DNA of 64,000 nt from Streptomyces sp. NBC_01431 (GCF_036231355.1 NZ_CP109496.1:310001-374000), one strand, 5' to 3'; positions 34,803-44,052 are shown, counted from the first letter of the stretch. Notes: a model not told the origin generated them from the letters alone. Made by a program: numbers and translations.

Positions 34803-36101
34803 TCAAGCCCAGCCGAACCAGCTCGCGATCGTCTGGATGAGCAGGATGGTGGACATGGCGGCTACGGCGAGAACGACGAGCGCAGCGGCGATGCGGTAGC
34901 GCGGTCCGTTGACTGCGGAGCCGAGTACGGAACGGCGGTTGGTCAGGACCAGTAGGTAGACCAGGACGATGGGGCTGATCAGCCCCTGAAGTACTTGGGT
35001 GCCGATGAGGAGCTGGATGACGTTGACGGGGGTGAGGGCGACGGCGGCGCCGAGGATGATCTGCGCGGTGAACAGGCCCAGGAACAGGGGTGCGTCACGG
35101 AAGCGTCGGGAGACGGAGCGCTCCACCCCGGCGGCTTCACCGATCGCGTAGCTGGCTGACAGCGGAACTACGGCTCCGGCCAGGGCGGACGCGCCGATCA
35201 GGCCGAACGCGAAGAGGAGTTCCGCGCCTTGTCCCGCGACGGGTTCGAGTGCTTGGGCGGCTTGGGCGGCGGATTGCAGGGGGCCCTTGCCGCCGATGAC
35301 GGACGCGGTGGCGATGATGATGGTCAGGCTGATGAGGCAGGCGAAGACCGCGCCCAGGACCGCATCGGCACGGATCAGTTTGTAGTCCTCGGGCTTCGCG
35401 CCGCGGTCCACGACTCCGGCGGCCGCGTAGAACTGCATGTAGGGACTGACGGTGGTACCGATCAGCGCGACCGCGAGCAGGATGAACGCCTGGCTGCCCT
35501 CCATGTGCGGGATCGCCAGGTGGGAGCTGACCTGGCCCCAGTCGGGGTGGCCCAGGACCATGGCTACGGGATAGGCGAAGAAGGCCAGCGACATGATGAG
35601 GAAGATGCGCTCGGCCCAGCGGTAGGAGCCGAAAAGCACGAGGGCCCACAGCAGCAGCGCGGCTGGAGGGATGACGGCCCACTTGGGTACGCCGAGGAGT
35701 TCGAAGGCGGCGCCGATCCCGGCGAATTCAGAAACGACGAGGCCGGTATTGGCCAGTAGCAGGCAGAACAGGGCGAGTGCGGTCAGACGCAGGCTGAACT
35801 GTTCGCGGATCAAGGCCCCCAGGCCTTTGCCGGTGTGTGCGCCGAGCCGAACCGCCATCTCCTGGACCATGACCAGGGCGATCGTGACCAGCACCATGAA
35901 GAACAGAGTGCCGTAGACGAACTGGGAGCCGGCCGAGGCGTAGGTGGCGATGCCGGCCGCGTCGTTGCCGGCGTTGGCGGCCACCAGCCCCGGGCCGGCG
36001 ACCGCCGACACGGCGACAATCTTCCGCCAGCCCCTGCGGGATGTCGGTTGCACCGTGCTCCGAGGAGCGACGTCCGCCAGGGTGTCTGCGTCGCTGGTCA
36101 C
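34803..36101 (-). CDS. NRAMP-like divalent metal transporter
   Basis: A 432-residue inner-membrane protein with about 11 hydrophobic segments. Helix 1 reads GPGLVAANAGNDAAGIATYA, helix 6 ALIGTTVSPYMQFYAAAGVV. In classical Mn/Fe NRAMPs helix 1 carries DPGN and helix 6 an MPH motif; here the helix-1 Asp-Asn pattern is shifted (AGNDA) and helix 6 has SPYMQ, lacking the metal-selecting Met-Pro-His. It therefore belongs to the divergent NRAMP-related group, which includes Mg transporters. The GTG start overlaps the stop of the upstream MgtE-N/CBS gene (GTGA), so both are made together. Mg or a similar ion is the likely substrate. Confidence 0.85.
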   Translation of the reverse strand: MTSDADTLADVAPRSTVQPTSRRGWRKIVAVSAVAGPGLVAANAGNDAAGIATYASAGSQFVYGTLFFMVLVTIALVMVQEMAVRLGAHTGKGLGALIREQFSLRLTALALFCLLLANTGLVVSEFAGIGAAFELLGVPKWAVIPPAALLLWALVLFGSYRWAERIFLIMSLAFFAYPVAMVLGHPDWGQVSSHLAIPHMEGSQAFILLAVALIGTTVSPYMQFYAAAGVVDRGAKPEDYKLIRADAVLGAVFACLISLTIIIATASVIGGKGPLQSAAQAAQALEPVAGQGAELLFAFGLIGASALAGAVVPLSASYAIGEAAGVERSVSRRFRDAPLFLGLFTAQIILGAAVALTPVNVIQLLIGTQVLQGLISPIVLVYLLVLTNRRSVLGSAVNGPRYRIAAALVVLAVAAMSTILLIQTIASWFGWA

Positions 36102-37444
36102 TGCAAGAACCTCCGGAAGTGGCGGCGCCCGCGCTCGGGTAGGAGCGCGTCGAGGATGTCGTCGGCAAGCATGCGTCCCAACGGTCTCTCGTTCTCGTCG
36201 ACGACCAGGAGAGAGGAGGCGCGGGAGGAGAGCAGGTGGTCGGCGACCTCGTCGACGGGGGTGCCGGGAGGCACAGCGATCTGCGGTCCGAACTGGGCGA
36301 GCCAGTCCACCGCGTCACCCATGGTCGAGGAGTCGTCGGCGACAGTGAGGTGGAACAGCGGGATGTCCGCGATGAGCCGTCCGTCGGTGTCGACGACGGC
36401 CACGGCGTCGATCTCGGTGCGGTGCTCGGCCAGTTCGGCGAGCTGGCCGCGGACTTGGGCGATGCTGTGCTCACGCAGGGCGGTGACAAGCCGCGTGGTC
36501 ATGGCGCCGCCCGCGGTGCCCTCGGGGCGGGCCAGCAGCCCGCGCAGGCCGGTCGCCTGTCCCGGGGCCATGCGGTCCAGGAGGTTCGTGCGCTCGCTTG
36601 CGCCGAGGTCACGCAGCGCGTCGACGGCCTCGTCGGGTTCCATTTCGCCCAGCATCTGTGCGGCATAGGAAGGGCCCGCCTCACGGAGAAGGTTCTCCAG
36701 CTCACCGGGCTCCATCTCCTCCAGCGCATCGGCAGCGTGAGCGGGCTCAAGCCAGGCCAGCAACTGTTGGCGTTCCGCGCGGCCAAGATCCTCCAGTACG
36801 TCGGCCAGGTCCGCCGGCCTGAGCTGGTGCAGCGAGGAGCGCGTGCCGCGAAGGCTGACCTCGGCCGGCCCTTCAGTGGCGTGTTCCGCGAACGGGGCCA
36901 CCGACTGCCAGTCCAGTACCCGCTCGGGGGTGGGCCGAGCCTGCCAGCGCCGCGGTCCCAGCCTGCGTAGCAGCGTGGGCAGCGAGACATCTACGCCCAC
37001 CAGCACGATGCGTTCGGCCAGCGGTGCCAGATACAGATCAGCGGCGCGGGTGACCTGGACACCGTCCACGTCCACCAGTTGGTGGTCGAGCACGTCGCGG
37101 GCAAGCAGCACCTCACCGGGGCGACGCTTGTACTCACGCAGGTCCATCCGTGCCGTCCGCAGACCGACCCGCCCGGCGGCCACCTGTTCAACGGCATCAA
37201 CCTGCAGGAAGGCGCGTCGCCGTCCAACACGGATGACCAGACCGGTCACCGGCGGGTAGGGGTCCGTACCGTACAAACGGGCCACCACGTCGACCACCCG
37301 CCCGACATCGTCGCCTGCCTGGTTGGTGACCGGACCCCCGACCAGACCTGCTACCGATACCAGCGAGCCACGCACCGCTCTGGCGGCGGTGGCACGCCGT
37401 GCGAGCTTGACGCGACGGTCGCGCAGAAGGGCGGATGTGGTCAT
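36098..37444 (-). CDS. PRC-barrel/MgtE-N/CBS-domain protein, metal-transport regulator
   Basis: A 448-residue soluble protein. The N-terminal 190 residues hold two PRC-barrel-like repeats (GGPVTNQAGDDVGRVVDVVA, VTGLVIRVGRRRAFLQVDAV, LLARDVLDHQLVDVDGVQVT). Residues about 225-320 are an MgtE N domain (LHQLRPADLADVLEDLGRAE, then MEPGELENLLREAGPSYAAQ). The end holds two CBS motifs (EIDAVAVVDTDGRLIADIPL and SLLVVDENERPLGRMLADDI). It has no membrane helices, so it is the cytoplasmic sensor half of an MgtE-like system without the pore. It is translationally coupled to the NRAMP-like transporter, which probably supplies the pore. The start at 37444 was chosen by conservation; a longer upstream frame looks random. 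Confidence 0.85.
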   Translation of the reverse strand: MTTSALLRDRRVKLARRATAARAVRGSLVSVAGLVGGPVTNQAGDDVGRVVDVVARLYGTDPYPPVTGLVIRVGRRRAFLQVDAVEQVAAGRVGLRTARMDLREYKRRPGEVLLARDVLDHQLVDVDGVQVTRAADLYLAPLAERIVLVGVDVSLPTLLRRLGPRRWQARPTPERVLDWQSVAPFAEHATEGPAEVSLRGTRSSLHQLRPADLADVLEDLGRAERQQLLAWLEPAHAADALEEMEPGELENLLREAGPSYAAQMLGEMEPDEAVDALRDLGASERTNLLDRMAPGQATGLRGLLARPEGTAGGAMTTRLVTALREHSIAQVRGQLAELAEHRTEIDAVAVVDTDGRLIADIPLFHLTVADDSSTMGDAVDWLAQFGPQIAVPPGTPVDEVADHLLSSRASSLLVVDENERPLGRMLADDILDALLPERGRRHFRRFLQ

Positions 37445-37620
37445 GCGGAGATGGTTTGCAGACAAGGCGAGCTCCCTGTACCCGCCACGGCGGGACATGG
37501 GCGGCACCAGGAGACACCACACACGTTCCCGGGCCCCCAAGAGCGGCGCTCGGACGGGACCACGCAGAGCAGCGGTTACCTGATGCCGCGGAGTGACGGC
37601 GAAGAACACAACAGGAAGGA
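37445..37620 (-). promoter_or_regulatory. Leader and promoter region of the MgtE-N/NRAMP operon
   Basis: About 175 bases upstream of the first gene on the minus strand, GC-rich and able to form hairpins. It contains CAGGTAACCGCTGCTC, loosely reminiscent of magnesium-riboswitch pieces, but the conserved M-box blocks cannot be lined up by eye. Confidence 0.35.
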
Positions 37621-37626
37621 CCGACT

Positions 37627-37695
37627 ATGGCCCGGACTACTGTCCATCCCGCCTCCCCCCGCTCACGAGCACCCAGCGCTCACCATCGCCACTGA
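37627..37695 (+). CDS. Possible 22-residue leader peptide
   Basis: ATG with AGGAAGG seven bases upstream encodes ARTTVHPASPRSRAPSAHHR followed by His and TGA. The strong ribosome binding site and the His/Arg/Ser-rich content suggest a leader or a chance frame. It is divergent from the MgtE-N operon and no larger gene follows. Confidence 0.3.
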   Translation: MARTTVHPASPRSRAPSAHHRH

Positions 37696-39205
37696 CACCA
37701 ACAGTCGGCGGCGCTCGCACCACACGGCCCGCCCTCGCCAACAGTGGCTCAGACGAACACGGTGCGCCTCCGCAGCATACTGGAAACACTTGCCTAATTG
37801 CGCAAGCGGCGCTAGACCCGGGCCGTCGAACGAATCGACGCCCTGCGCCCGCTCCGAGTCAACCCGCCCCGCATGAACAGCTGTTACACGACCTCGCCGC
37901 TCGCCCTCCAGAGCCACGACGCCCCAAGCCTCGTTGCATCCGCGCGAGGTGTCGCTTGCTGGTCAGGGGACAGCATGAGCGGTTGGATCCCGTCCATGGG
38001 TTGCCACCCTGGGGTTGAGCACGACCTGTTGGGCTGCGCACGGTGCAGTAGGAGTACCGGGGCCGGTCGGCGATGGCCTGCATCGAGAGGCGGCGGCGCA
38101 GTACGCTCCGGACGATATGCCGCCGCTGAAGGGGCGGCTCGCAGATAAGAACGCAGGGCAGATGCAGAAGGCGCGCGCCGTCCCCTGGCGCGAACTGGGC
38201 CGCCCGGATCTGACCCCTGCCCTGTTGACCAGCAGGCCCGAGGAGCACTCCTGGCCCTCTTCGAACGCTACTCGTGAATTCCGTGGCAGCAGCGACCGCT
38301 ACGAAGGCTCCCTGCCGCCCACGGGCAGTTTCGCCGGTTCCGGGAAGAGGACCTCAACTGCGCCTGGCACGCCACCTCACCACCCTTGCACCTGACAAGA
38401 CAGCAGGAACGACAGGGAACTTGGAGTCAACCCCCGAAGAACTCCCGGGGCCAACCGCTTAGGGATGCCCAGCCCTCGCCCGAGTCGTTCGACATGCCAA
38501 ACCTACGAAATCCGCCCGGACTCCCACAAGTTGGCGGCCAATGCCATCAAGCCGCTCGAACTGAAAGCGCGAAGTTGGGTGTCGCGGGCGGCTGAAGGAC
38601 TTGACGCCTTCCGTCCGAATTCCGGCAAAGCGGGGCTCCAACTGCCCTTACGGTTCAAAGCAGTTGAGCGGTCGGCTTCGACGCTCCGGTCAACGAGTGG
38701 TCAAGATCATCCCATGCATTTCTGTTTACCGGTTCAGGTACAGGCCAATTCCCGTCCAGTCGCGGGCAACGACCTGCTGGACATTTACCGGCTCTGGCCC
38801 TGATCTGTCCGTCCTGTTCACGTTCCCGTAACGAGTTGAGGGGACGAACCCGAGGTCACACTGTTGACCGGTGCTCGTCAAGTCTGCTTTGCTTCCGCCC
38901 AGCGAACGTGCCACCACAACCCGTGGTGACAGTTCGTTAGATAAACGGGGTTCGCGTTTCGGTCCGGGGGCTCACTTCCCTGTCTGCGGAGAGAGTAATT
39001 CCCCGCGAAATGACCACCGCACGCCCAGGGGAATCCCCTGCGCAATCGCGGTGCCGCTTTTCGCTGCTCTCTTCACGCTGATATTTCGGCGGGGTGGAGT
39101 GTCTGTTTCGGCCGTGGCCCGGTATGTCGTTCGCCACTGTCCAGCCGAAACGGTCACAGGCGTCGACCGACGCGCGGTGACCGGTACGAGAGAGGCCCCC
39201 CACCC
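37696..39205. other. 1.5-kb stretch without a convincing gene
   Basis: Open frames in this interval are short, lack good ribosome binding sites and show no domain. GC content falls from about 38650 to 39100, and the last 300 bases should contain the promoter of the secreted peptidase. Fragments such as ERIDALRPLRVNPP (about 37830) and RRHIVRSVLRRRLSMQAIAD (minus, about 38080-38140) could be remnants but cannot be assigned. Confidence 0.4.
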
Positions 39206-40909
39206 ATGGGTATCCCCCATATATCAAGAGCCGCGCAGCGGACCGCCCTGACCGGGCTCGTCTCGCTGGCCTTCGCCACCACCGGCCTGGTCGCAGCCGG
39301 TTCGGTCCAGGCCGCCGACGCGTCGGCCTCGACCACCCCGCACGTCAAACGGCTCTGCTCGCAGCCCACCAAGCACCGGCTGATGGCCTGCAAGGCACTC
39401 GCCCGCACCGACATCGTCCAGCCGCACGCGCTCACGGTCAACGCGGTCTCGCCGCTAGCCGTGCCGTCCGGCTACGGCCCGTCCGACCTGCTGAGCGCCT
39501 ACAACCTGCCCGCGAACGGGGGTGCAGGTGCGACGATCGCCATCGTCGACGCCCAGGACGACCCCAACGCCGAGTCCGACCTGGCCGCCTACCGCAGCCA
39601 GTACGGCCTGCCCGCCTGCACCACGGCCAACGGCTGCTTCAGCAAGATCGACCAGAATGGCGGCACCAACTACCCGACGGCAGACGCCGGTTGGGCGGGT
39701 GAGATCTCCCTGGACCTCGACATGGTCTCGGCGGTCGCCCCCAACGCCCACATCCTGCTGGTCGAGTCCAGCACGGCCAACATGAGCGACCTGGGCACCG
39801 CGGTCAACACCGCCGTCGCCCAGGGAGCCAAGTACGTGTCCAACAGCTACGGCGGCTCTGAGGACTCCTCCGACCTCACCGCGGACAACCAGTACTTCAA
39901 GCACCCCGGGGTGGCGATCACCGTATCGGCGGGCGACTCCGCATACGGCGCCGAGTACCCGGCGGCCTCCCAGTACGTGACCTCGGTCGGTGGCACTGCC
40001 CTGAAGCGGGACTCCAGCGCCCGTGGCTGGTCCGAGTCGGTGTGGCACACCAACAGCACCGAGGGCACCGGCTCCGGCTGCTCGGCGTATGACCCCAAGC
40101 CCAGCTGGCAGACCGACAGCGGCTGCTCGAAGCGCGCCATCTCCGACGTGTCGGCCGTCGCCGACCCGGCCACCGGTGTCGCGGTGTACGACAGCTACCA
40201 GGCCAGCGGCTGGAACGTGTACGGCGGCACCAGCGCCGCCGCGCCGATCATCGCCGGCGTCTACGCGCTGGCCGGCACGCCCGGCACCGGCGACTACCCG
40301 TCGAAGTACCCGTACGCGCACACCAGCGCGCTCAACGACGTCACCGTGGGCAGCAACGGCACCTGCTCGCCGAGCTACCTGTGCACCGCCGGCTCCGGCT
40401 ACGACGGCCCGACCGGTCTCGGCACCCCGAACGGCACCACGGCCTTCGCCACCAGTGGGAGCACCAGCGGCGGCAGCGCACTGACCAACGGCACCTTCGA
40501 AGCAGGCACCCTAAGCGGCTGGACCTCCACCGGTTCCGCCACCGCCACCACCGACGCCGCCCACACCGGCAGCTACGGCGCGTTGGTCGGCTCGTCCAGC
40601 CCGACCAACACCTCCTCCATCGCCCAGACCTTCACCGCGCCGACCGGCAGCTCCAAGGTCTCCTTCGCCTACGACATGACCTGCCCCGACACCGTCGCCT
40701 ATGACTGGGCCACCGCCACGCTGAAGGACAACACGACCGGCACCACCACGACCGTCCTGCCCAAGACCTGCACCAACGGCGCCGGTTGGAAGGCCGTCTC
40801 CGGCTCCCTGACCGCGGGCCACAGCTACACCCTCACGCTCACCAGCAAGGACGACGACTACGCGGGTGACGAGACGTACACCTACTACGACGACGTGACC
40901 GTCTCCTGA
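39206..40909 (+). CDS. Secreted S53 (sedolisin/kumamolisin-type) peptidase
   Basis: A 567-residue exported serine-carboxyl peptidase. Residues 1-36 are a signal peptide (Arg-containing n-region, hydrophobic core LVSLAFATTGLVAAG, then AADAS). A short pro-region ends near GYGPSDLLSAYNLPANGGAG. The catalytic Glu and Asp are in WAGEISLDLDMVSAVAPNAH and the Ser in YGGTSAAAPIIAGVYALAG. The oxyanion region KYVSNSYGGSEDSS is also present. Residues about 425-567 form a beta-rich C-terminal domain (TNGTFEAGTLSGWTSTGSAT) like a carbohydrate-binding module. It degrades proteins outside the cell, usually in acidic conditions. The start has GAGAGAGG upstream. A strong terminator follows. Confidence 0.9.
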   Translation: MGIPHISRAAQRTALTGLVSLAFATTGLVAAGSVQAADASASTTPHVKRLCSQPTKHRLMACKALARTDIVQPHALTVNAVSPLAVPSGYGPSDLLSAYNLPANGGAGATIAIVDAQDDPNAESDLAAYRSQYGLPACTTANGCFSKIDQNGGTNYPTADAGWAGEISLDLDMVSAVAPNAHILLVESSTANMSDLGTAVNTAVAQGAKYVSNSYGGSEDSSDLTADNQYFKHPGVAITVSAGDSAYGAEYPAASQYVTSVGGTALKRDSSARGWSESVWHTNSTEGTGSGCSAYDPKPSWQTDSGCSKRAISDVSAVADPATGVAVYDSYQASGWNVYGGTSAAAPIIAGVYALAGTPGTGDYPSKYPYAHTSALNDVTVGSNGTCSPSYLCTAGSGYDGPTGLGTPNGTTAFATSGSTSGGSALTNGTFEAGTLSGWTSTGSATATTDAAHTGSYGALVGSSSPTNTSSIAQTFTAPTGSSKVSFAYDMTCPDTVAYDWATATLKDNTTGTTTTVLPKTCTNGAGWKAVSGSLTAGHSYTLTLTSKDDDYAGDETYTYYDDVTVS

Positions 40910-40948
40910 CACCAGACTGACGTGTGACGTCACCGGTACGCCCTCTGG

Positions 40949-40983
40949 ACCCCTCTCCCGCCGGTTGCGGGAGAGGGGTTTCC
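40949..40983 (+). terminator. Hairpin terminator of the S53 peptidase gene
   Basis: A perfect 13-base-pair stem (ACCCCTCTCCCGC with GCGGGAGAGGGGT), loop CGGTT, then TTCC. 40 bases after the stop codon. Confidence 0.9.
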
Positions 40984-41012
40984 TGTGCGTGGCCCTCGCT
41001 GCGCTGTGCGGA

Positions 41013-41609
41013 TCAGCGGGCGATCGAGATCGCGAAGGGCGCGAACCCGCTGGACCGAATCACGTGCGGTACGAAGAGTATTGCGGCCTCCGTGGCGCGG
41101 GCGGTCCGGATCCCGCCGAGGTCGGTGATCCATTCCGTGCGCCAGCCGAGGTCGGTGAGCAGTTCGCGGACGGTCTGCTTGGCCTGTGTGTCCTCGCCGG
41201 AGAGGAACGCGGTCGGCGGCTGAGTGAGTGCGGCCGGTGCGGTCATCACCGGGAAGAGCATGGTGTTGAGCGTCTTGACGACGCGCGTTTCGGGGAGCGC
41301 TTCCTGGAGTTGCTCGGCGAGGCTTGAGCCCGGGTAGATCAGGTCGGCGGGCAGTCCGTCCGGTCCATCGACGGTGGCGTTGGAGACGTCAATGAGGATC
41401 TTGTCCCGTAGTTCCTCGCGCAGGGCGACGAGCCGGTCCAGCGAACCGGCGCCCGGGGTGGCGTTGATGACGACCTCGGCTGCCCGGGTAGCGCCGGTGG
41501 CGGCGCCGGGCGAGCGGTCCGCCACCGTCACTTCATGTCCAGCCCGGGTGAGAGCCGTGGTCAGGTTGCCGCCGACGCGGCCGTTTCCGAGAACTGCGAT
41601 CGTGGTCAT
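41013..41609 (-). CDS. NADPH-dependent F420 reductase-like oxidoreductase
   Basis: A 198-residue Rossmann-fold protein of the NADP oxidoreductase (coenzyme F420-dependent) family. It has IAVLGNGRVGGNLTTALTRA at the N-terminus (GxGxxG variant), AAEVVINATPGAGSLDRLVA, then LIDVSNATVDGPDGLPADLI and VVKTLNTMLFPVMTAPAALT. The size fits family members that transfer hydride between NADPH and F420 or a related substrate. It lies 42 bases downstream of the inositol-phosphatase-like gene on the same strand; both are transcribed away from a LysR regulator and probably form its regulon. Confidence 0.85.
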   Translation of the reverse strand: MTTIAVLGNGRVGGNLTTALTRAGHEVTVADRSPGAATGATRAAEVVINATPGAGSLDRLVALREELRDKILIDVSNATVDGPDGLPADLIYPGSSLAEQLQEALPETRVVKTLNTMLFPVMTAPAALTQPPTAFLSGEDTQAKQTVRELLTDLGWRTEWITDLGGIRTARATEAAILFVPHVIRSSGFAPFAISIAR

Positions 41610-41651
41610 GACGTGTGGTCCTTCCGTACGGGTGAGTGGTGGTGTGCGCGG

Positions 41652-42470
41652 TCAGCGCGAAAGCGTGGCGACGGCCTGGGCGTGGATGCCGGGCGCGGTG
41701 GCCAGGAAGCTCTCGCTCTGCGGCGTCCAGGGGCGGCCCTGGGCGTCGGAGATCCGTCCGCCGGCCTCGGTGACGAGCAGCACTCCGGGAAGCAGGTCCG
41801 CTCGGGCGCCGGCGAACTGCCAGAAGGCGTCGATCCGGCCGGCGGCAACGTTCATCAGGTGCAGGGTGGCGGGCACGGCGGTGCGGACGACGAGCGCGTC
41901 GAAGAGCATCGCGGTGATCGAGGAGCCGACGCGTCGCACGACCTTCTCGTCCTCGTCCGGCCGGGCCTGACTGGTGGCCACGATGCTCAGGCCGAGGTCC
42001 GTGGTTCGGGAGACGTGCAGCGGCCGGCCGTCGAGGTGGGCGCCCGCGCCGGCAAGCGCGGTGTAGGTCTCGCCGGTCAGCGGCAGGTGGACCGCGGTGA
42101 GGACGGGCTGGTTCTCGCGCACGAGGGTGGCGGTCACCGCCCAATCCGGCAGGGCGTGCAGGTGGTTGACGTTGCCTTCGGCCGGATCCACGACCCACCA
42201 TTCGCCGGGCGGCAGCGCCCCGCCGTCGAGCTCGTCCTCCACCCAGCCGGCCTGCGGGCGCAGGTGCGTGAGGCGGGGGCGCAGGATGTCGAGGGCGGCG
42301 TCGTCGTTGGCGGCGAGCGCGCGCATCAGCTCTTCGCGACTCGGGTGGTGGACCACGTCGCCGAAGCGCTCGCGCAGCGCGGAGCCGGCTGCGCGCAGGG
42401 CGGACGCGGTCTGGGCGAGCAGGTCGGCGTCAGTGGCGGCGACGTCGGTGGTCTGGAGCGATTCGGACAT
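41652..42470 (-). CDS. Inositol monophosphatase family protein
   Basis: A 272-residue member of the IMPase fold. The metal-binding motif normally written DPIDGTxNF appears as WWVVDPAEGNVNHLHALPDW, and the second motif WDxAAG as FWQFAGARADLLPGVLLVTE. The early Glu motif is VEDELDGG. The changes in these metal ligands (DPAEGNVN for DPIDGTxN, GARAD for WDxAAG) suggest altered metal binding or a non-standard substrate. It is the first gene after the divergent LysR promoter, followed by an F420/NADP-type oxidoreductase. The true activity is uncertain. Confidence 0.82.
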   Translation of the reverse strand: MSESLQTTDVAATDADLLAQTASALRAAGSALRERFGDVVHHPSREELMRALAANDDAALDILRPRLTHLRPQAGWVEDELDGGALPPGEWWVVDPAEGNVNHLHALPDWAVTATLVRENQPVLTAVHLPLTGETYTALAGAGAHLDGRPLHVSRTTDLGLSIVATSQARPDEDEKVVRRVGSSITAMLFDALVVRTAVPATLHLMNVAAGRIDAFWQFAGARADLLPGVLLVTEAGGRISDAQGRPWTPQSESFLATAPGIHAQAVATLSR

Positions 42471-42606
42471 GGTGGTGCTCCTGTCTAAGGAGGGGGATGA
42501 GGCCGGTCAAGCCAACTGGGCGTTCCGTCGTGCGCTCTCGTGATCGAAGATATGCAGCACCACCATTAACTTCAACTGCATGTCAGGAACCCTTAGAGTT
42601 ACTCGC

Positions 42607-43512
42607 ATGCAATTGGATTTGAATCTCCTCACCGCGCTCGACGCGCTGTTGGAGGAGGGCAGCGTGGCCGGTGCTGCCGCGCGGCTTCATGTCACAGCCC
42701 CCGCGATGAGCCGGAGCCTGGGCCGGATTCGGCGCACGACCGGGGATCAGATCCTGGTGCGCACCGGCCGAACAATGACGCCGACGCCGTATGCGATCGC
42801 CGTCCGGGAACAGGTGCACGAGCTTCTGCACCAGGTCCAGGGAGTGCTGGCACCGAGCCGTGACCTCGATCTGGCGACGTTGGAGCGCACCTTCACGCTC
42901 CGCTGGCACGATTCCCTGGTCGCATTGAGCGGCCCCGCACTGCTCACGGCGGTACGCGAACAGGCGCCGGGGGTGCGATTGCGCTTCATTGCGGAATCGA
43001 GCATCGACACCCCCGAGTTGCGGCGCGGCGAGGTCGACCTGGAGGCGAACGCCAACCGTCCGAGTGCACCGGACATCCGGGCCGAGAACGTGGGCGAAAG
43101 CCGCCTGGTCATCGCCGTGAGACAGGGGCATCCCCTCACTCGCGTCACAGCCGTCACCGCACAGCAATACGCTGCGGCTGAGCACGTCACCGTCTCTCGA
43201 CGCGGAAACCTCAGCAACGCTCTCGATGACGCCCTCGCCCGGCTCGGCCTCACTCGCCGTGTGGTGGCGACCGCGCCCACCGAAACGGCCGCGCTGGAGT
43301 TCGCGCGCGGCTCCGACCTCCTGGTCAGCGTCCCCGAAGCCACCACGCGCTCCGAGGGCACCGACTTCGGCCTGGCCCTGCTCCCCCTCCCGCTCGAACT
43401 GCCGTCGGCACCGGTCTACCTGTCGTGGCATCAGCGCTACGACACCGACCTCGCTCACGCCTGGCTGCGCGGGCTCGCGCGCACCACGCTGACCACGTGC
43501 GTGGCCTCGTAG
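42607..43512 (+). CDS. LysR-family transcriptional regulator
   Basis: A 301-residue regulator with the N-terminal HTH QLDLNLLTALDALLEEGSVA, GAAARLHVTAPAMSRSLGRI and TGDQILVRTGRTMTPTPYA, followed by the effector domain (TLERTFTLRWHDSLVALSGP, GESRLVIAVRQGHPLTRVTA). The start at 42607 places the HTH at residue 3 as usual for this NodD/LinR-like subgroup. It is divergent from the phosphatase-like and oxidoreductase genes, which are its likely targets; the 136-base spacer holds the operators. Confidence 0.9.
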   Translation: MQLDLNLLTALDALLEEGSVAGAAARLHVTAPAMSRSLGRIRRTTGDQILVRTGRTMTPTPYAIAVREQVHELLHQVQGVLAPSRDLDLATLERTFTLRWHDSLVALSGPALLTAVREQAPGVRLRFIAESSIDTPELRRGEVDLEANANRPSAPDIRAENVGESRLVIAVRQGHPLTRVTAVTAQQYAAAEHVTVSRRGNLSNALDDALARLGLTRRVVATAPTETAALEFARGSDLLVSVPEATTRSEGTDFGLALLPLPLELPSAPVYLSWHQRYDTDLAHAWLRGLARTTLTTCVAS

Positions 43513-43663
43513 TCGGCGACTCCGCACACGCAACCCCGGGGTTCGCCAATCGAGCGGCACTCCGGGTGAGACGCACACCCGAACGGTTCCGTGGACGCCG
43601 CGCCATTCACAGGGCCATCAGCAGTTCCAAGAAGGCCAGGTAGCGGGCGCGGCCGATGTTATG

Positions 43664-43675
43664 CGAAGCGCTTCG
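43664..43675. promoter_or_regulatory. Palindrome CGAAGCGCTTCG, LacI-type operator candidate
   Basis: A perfect 12-base palindrome with the AAGCGCTT core, about 500 bases upstream of the GH12-type gene. First of three related sites. Confidence 0.5.
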
Positions 43676-43760
43676 ACAATCCTGCCCCCAGGTGAAAGAA
43701 ATATGTTTTCCTGCGCAGACCCTTGCTGTTCAGGTGCCTCATTATTACTGTCCACGCAAA

Positions 43761-43773
43761 CGCAAGCGCTTCG
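43761..43773. promoter_or_regulatory. CGCAAGCGCTTCG, second AAGCGCTT site
   Basis: Shares the AAGCGCTTCG core with the first site; about 400 bases upstream of the glycosidase start. Confidence 0.45.
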
Positions 43774-44040
43774 ACATCTTTACCTCACCGAGTCCAGCTA
43801 TCCCGGTGCTTGAAAGTAAGGGGCCCGAGCACCGTTCCCGCAGTTCTTGAGCGCGCCACCTCGACGACACGAGCCACCCACCATCGCGAGCAGTACCGCA
43901 TGCGAACAGAGCGAAGGTGTCAACCCGTCAGCTGATCGACCGTCTCGGCCGCCTCGCTTTCGGCGGGGACTCCAACTGCGAGCAGCGGAAGGAGTCACTT
44001 CGCGCAGGGCCGGCCGTCTAGCCGATCAGTCGGCCGACTG

Positions 44041-44052
44041 CGCAAGCGCTTC
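44041..44052. promoter_or_regulatory. CGCAAGCGCTTC, third AAGCGCTT site
   Basis: Same core, 121 bases upstream of the glycosidase start, a plausible promoter-proximal operator. Apart from these sites I see no gene between 43513 and 44172. Confidence 0.5.

Noticed and set aside
37445..37620. M-box magnesium riboswitch
   Set aside because: Only a loose CCGCTGC similarity; the conserved core blocks are not found by eye, so it is kept as a check rather than a call.
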